DNA of 6,090 bases. It comes from Planctomycetales bacterium (lineage in GTDB: Bacteria; Planctomycetota; Planctomycetia; Isosphaerales; Isosphaeraceae). The DNA is taken from positions 1-6,090 of the forward strand of contig DAIDJI010000359.1 in NCBI GenBank assembly GCA_027451455.1. The letters are read 5' to 3'. The position numbers and the translations under genes were made by a program. Under the pieces are notes generated by a model, which made no database searches, was not told the origin of the DNA, and saw only the letters and a program-made list of their open reading frames with translations. Below, in pieces: positions 3,973 to 6,090 of the stretch; the first letter of the stretch is position 1, and each line of letters starts with the position of its first letter.

Positions 3973-4953
3973 ATGAGTCGTCGGTTCGAGTGGGAACGTG
4001 AGGTTGCGGTGCGCGCGGTGCGCGAGGCCGCGAGGCTCTGCCGGGCGGTCGCCGCCGAGATCGCGCCCGAGGCGATGGCGAAGAAGGATAAGAGCCCGGT
4101 CACGGTCGCCGACTTCGGCAGCCAGGCGATCGTCGCGCACGCCCTGGCCTCGGAGTTCCCGGATGATCCGCTGATCGCCGAGGAGGACTCGGCCGAGCTG
4201 CGCCAGGCCGAGAACGCGGCCATCCTCGAGCGCGTCGTCGGGCACGTCCGAGCGATCCGCGGCGGCCACGGCGAGGAAATCGACGCCGACGAGGTCTGTC
4301 GATGGATCGACCGCGGCGGGGCCGGAGACTATTGCGATCGGTTCTGGACCCTCGACCCGATCGACGGGACCAAGGGTTTCCTCCGCGGCGAGCAGTACGC
4401 GATCGCGCTGGCGCTGGTGCTGGGCGGCGAGGTCAGCGTCTCGGCGCTGGCGTGCCCGGGGCTCGACGCCGTCTTCTACGCCGTCCGCGGCGAGGGGGCG
4501 TTTGTGGTCCCGCTGGACGTCCCCGAGGTGCCCGGTCCGCCGGTGAAGATCCACGTGAGCGCCCGCAAGGATCCAGCGGCGGTCCGGTTCTGCGAGTCGG
4601 TCGAGTCGGGCCACAGTGCCCACGGCGACGCCGCGGCGATCGCCGATCGGCTGGGGATCACCTCGCCGCCAATCCGGATGGACAGCCAGGCCAAGTACGC
4701 GGTCGTCGGGCGCGGCGAGGCCGATATCTATCTCCGGCTCCCCACCCGCGCCGACTACCGCGAAAAAATCTGGGACCACGCCGCCGGCGCCTTCCTCGTC
4801 GCCGAGGCCGGCGGGTTCGTCACCGATATCCACGGCCGACCGCTCGACTTCCGACACGGCCGGGAACTGGCCGACAACCGCGGCGTGATCGTCTCCAACG
4901 GACGCCTGCACGACCAGATCCTCGACGCCATCCGCGAACTGCAAATCGTCTGA
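3973..4953 (+). CDS. 3'(2'),5'-bisphosphate nucleotidase (HAL2/CysQ-like, inositol monophosphatase superfamily)
   Basis: This gene encodes a 326-residue cytosolic Mg2+-dependent, Li+-sensitive-type phosphatase. The family converts 3'-phosphoadenosine 5'-phosphate (PAP), a by-product of sulfate assimilation and sulfotransfer, to AMP; some members also act on PAPS or inositol phosphates. Visible motifs are SPVTVADFGSQ (Asp46), the metal site LIAEEDS (Glu70/Glu71), WTLDPIDGTKGFLRG (Asp128, Asp131), and the second metal motif IWDHAAGAFLVAEAGG (Asp268). The residues DSQAKYAVVGRGEADIYLRLP at about 237-257 match the HAL2/SAL1 branch (DSQxKY...ARGxxxIYLR) better than plain inositol monophosphatase. 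The insertion before the DPIDG motif, ending DEVCRWIDRG, also fits that branch. The ATG at 3973 has GGGAG 4 nt upstream. The longer open frame reaching back to 3640 overlaps the nuclease gene and is not used. The stop codon overlaps the first bases of a hairpin repeat. Confidence 0.88.
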   Translation: MSRRFEWEREVAVRAVREAARLCRAVAAEIAPEAMAKKDKSPVTVADFGSQAIVAHALASEFPDDPLIAEEDSAELRQAENAAILERVVGHVRAIRGGHGEEIDADEVCRWIDRGGAGDYCDRFWTLDPIDGTKGFLRGEQYAIALALVLGGEVSVSALACPGLDAVFYAVRGEGAFVVPLDVPEVPGPPVKIHVSARKDPAAVRFCESVESGHSAHGDAAAIADRLGITSPPIRMDSQAKYAVVGRGEADIYLRLPTRADYREKIWDHAAGAFLVAEAGGFVTDIHGRPLDFRHGRELADNRGVIVSNGRLHDQILDAIRELQIV

Positions 4954-5034
4954 TTCACCACAGAGACACAGAGACACCGAGAAGACCAGGATTTTCCCTT
5001 CCCTCTGTGTCTCTGTGTCTCGGTGGTTCCCAAT
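4952..5034. repeat. Inverted-repeat unit 1 between convergent genes (possible bidirectional terminator)
   Basis: An 83-bp unit from GATTCACCACAG to GGTTCCCAAT. Its 24-bp arms at 4958-4981 (CCACAGAGACACAGAGACAC...) and 5003-5026 (CTCTGTGTCTCTGTGTCTCG...) are complementary except at two positions and enclose a 21-nt loop. The unit starts inside the TGA stop of the bisphosphate nucleotidase gene. A stem this long at a gene end would stall or process transcripts from either direction. Repeats of this sequence type are, to my knowledge, dispersed in planctomycete and some other GC-rich genomes. Confidence 0.85.
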
Positions 5035-5059
5035 CACGACAGCCTTTGTCGCGTCGGTT

Positions 5060-5148
5060 GATTCACCACAGAGACACAGAGACCCAGAGAAGACCGGATT
5101 TTCTCCTGGGCCTTTTCTCTGTGTCTCTGTGTCTCGGTGGTTCCCAAT
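5060..5148. repeat. Inverted-repeat unit 2 between convergent genes
   Basis: An 89-bp near-copy of unit 1 in the same orientation, separated from it by 25 bp. The arms are 5066-5089 and 5117-5140, and the outer 24 bases at the left end and the whole right arm are identical to unit 1. The loop is longer, with an added CTGGGCC-type stretch. The unit ends 23 bp before the stop codon of the convergent molybdoenzyme gene, so the pair occupies almost the whole intergenic space. Confidence 0.85.
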
Positions 5149-5171
5149 TTCGGGATGAGATCGTCCCTCGA

Positions 5172-6090
5172 TCAGACCTTCGGCCGCATCGGCATCGACC
5201 GCGGTCGAACGCCGGTGGCGTCAAAGATCGCCGAGCCGACCGCCGGCGCGATCGCGACGATCGGCGTCTCGCCGGCACCCGCCGAGGGCCTGTCCTTCCG
5301 GTCGATCAGGACGACCTCGATCTCGGGCGCGTCGCGGAACCTCGGCACGCGGTACTTCGAAAACCTCGGGTTCTGGATCTTCCCATCCTCGAAGGCGATC
5401 GCTTCATAAAGCGCTCCGCCGAGGCCCTGAACGAGTGCCCCCTCGACCTGGTTTTCCAGGTGAGTCGGGTTGACGACGGCTCCGCAATCGAAGGCGCTGA
5501 CAGCGCGGACAACCTGGACGCGGCCGGTCGATGGGTCCATCGCGACCTCGGCACAGGTGGCGATGTATCCGCCCTTTTCCGTGCCGACGGCGATCCCGAC
5601 GCCTCGATCGGGGCCCGGCTTGCGGCCCCAGCCGAACGCCTTCGCCGCAGCCTCCAGGACGGCCCGCATCCGGTCGTCTTCGAGGTGCTTCAGCCGGAAG
5701 GCAAGCGGGTCCATCCCGATCGCCCGGGCGAGTTCGTCGATCTGAGACTCGCGCGCGAAGTGGTTTGCGGTTGAAGCCAGCGCCCGATACGAGCCCTGGC
5801 GCAGGGGCGAATCGGAGGCGTGGAAGGCCACGCGTTTGTCGACGGCCCGGTACGGGCAATCCAGGCCCGAGGGGCCCGAGTTGTGGTTGTGGAACTCCCA
5901 GGCGGAGATGGTCCCGTCCTTGCGGACGCCGGCCCGGACGTCGATGACGCCCGCCGGCCGGAAATAGGCGCGGGTGAATTCTTCCTCGCGGGTCCAGACG
6001 AGCTTGACCGGGCGCCCGGCCTCGCGCGCGATCCGGGCGGCCTCAACGGCCGCCTCGCCCGAATGCTTGCCGCCGTAGCCCGAGCCGGTA
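5172..6090 (-). CDS. Xanthine dehydrogenase-family molybdopterin-binding subunit, C-terminal part (runs off the window)
   Basis: The last 305 residues of a large molybdenum hydroxylase subunit are visible; the N-terminal half lies beyond the right edge. Such subunits hold the molybdopterin cofactor and hydroxylate aldehydes, N-heterocycles or CO, together with a 2Fe-2S subunit and often an FAD subunit. Numbering visible residues, positions 2-8 (GSGYGGK) match the cofactor-binding GGGFGGK motif. GRPVKLVWTREEEF follows, then RQGSYRALASTANHFARESQ at about 97-116, QVEGALVQGLGGALYEA at about 214-230, and GAGETPIVAIAPAVGSAIFDATG near the end, where Glu274 corresponds to the catalytic base of the family (the xanthine dehydrogenase GVGE motif). 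No stop or frameshift interrupts the frame. The substrate cannot be deduced. The gene points toward the bisphosphate nucleotidase gene, with two hairpin repeats between the stops. Confidence 0.9.
   Translation of the reverse strand, partial: TGSGYGGKHSGEAAVEAARIAREAGRPVKLVWTREEEFTRAYFRPAGVIDVRAGVRKDGTISAWEFHNHNSGPSGLDCPYRAVDKRVAFHASDSPLRQGSYRALASTANHFARESQIDELARAIGMDPLAFRLKHLEDDRMRAVLEAAAKAFGWGRKPGPDRGVGIAVGTEKGGYIATCAEVAMDPSTGRVQVVRAVSAFDCGAVVNPTHLENQVEGALVQGLGGALYEAIAFEDGKIQNPRFSKYRVPRFRDAPEIEVVLIDRKDRPSAGAGETPIVAIAPAVGSAIFDATGVRPRSMPMRPKV

Noticed and set aside
3892..5037. 381-codon minus-strand open frame antisense to the nucleotidase gene
   Set aside because: High GC leaves antisense frames open; composition is Asp/Val/Arg-rich with no motif, and it reads through a repeat unit.
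4302..5774. 490-codon plus-strand open frame crossing the hairpin repeats
   Set aside because: It is an Arg/Pro-rich shadow over the bisphosphate nucleotidase gene in another frame and antisense to the molybdoenzyme gene; no domain is recognisable.

Overview
The window is mostly GC-rich chromosomal DNA of a kind that fits a planctomycete, probably Isosphaeraceae-like. This is an inference from protein style, GC-rich codon use, a decayed REP-associated transposase with its repeats, and the CACAGAGACACAGAGAC-type hairpin repeats. No rRNA or other taxonomic marker is present, so the assignment is tentative.

The left part (1-886) is a graveyard. It opens with a short MurT/Mur-ligase-like fragment that runs, in a different frame, into the C-terminal third of an alpha/beta hydrolase. 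This abuts a broken TnpA_REP (RAYT, Y1 HUH) transposase gene on the minus strand. Upstream of the dead transposase lies a tandem array of GTCCCCGTTTCCTC-type repeats. The next part (887-2095) is more AT-rich. It holds one intact minus-strand gene for a SUKH (SMI1/KNR4) protein, the fold of many toxin-immunity proteins, with no recognisable toxin beside it. About 600 bp without a gene follows, with several strong hairpins that may belong to a structured RNA. Related REP-like sequences lie on both sides of this segment (705-838, 2021-2035), and an opposite-orientation copy lies just upstream of the SUKH gene (1513-1537).

Next is a compact type II toxin-antitoxin operon on the minus strand (2096-2783): a Phd/YefM-family antitoxin followed by a PIN-domain VapC-like RNase. 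It has a well-formed promoter and an overlapping palindromic operator, which suggests autorepression.

The right part is ordinary metabolism. A secreted S1/P1-type zinc nuclease (3119-3955) is followed after 17 bp by a HAL2/CysQ-like 3'(2'),5'-bisphosphate nucleotidase (3973-4953) on the same strand, probably as one operon. A convergent minus-strand gene at the right edge encodes the C-terminal part of a xanthine-dehydrogenase-family molybdopterin-binding subunit (5172 to the edge). Two near-identical inverted-repeat units fill the space between the convergent genes and could act as bidirectional terminators. The most interesting places are the SUKH/structured-RNA island flanked by REP-like repeats, the toxin-antitoxin control region, and the chimeric junction at the left edge.
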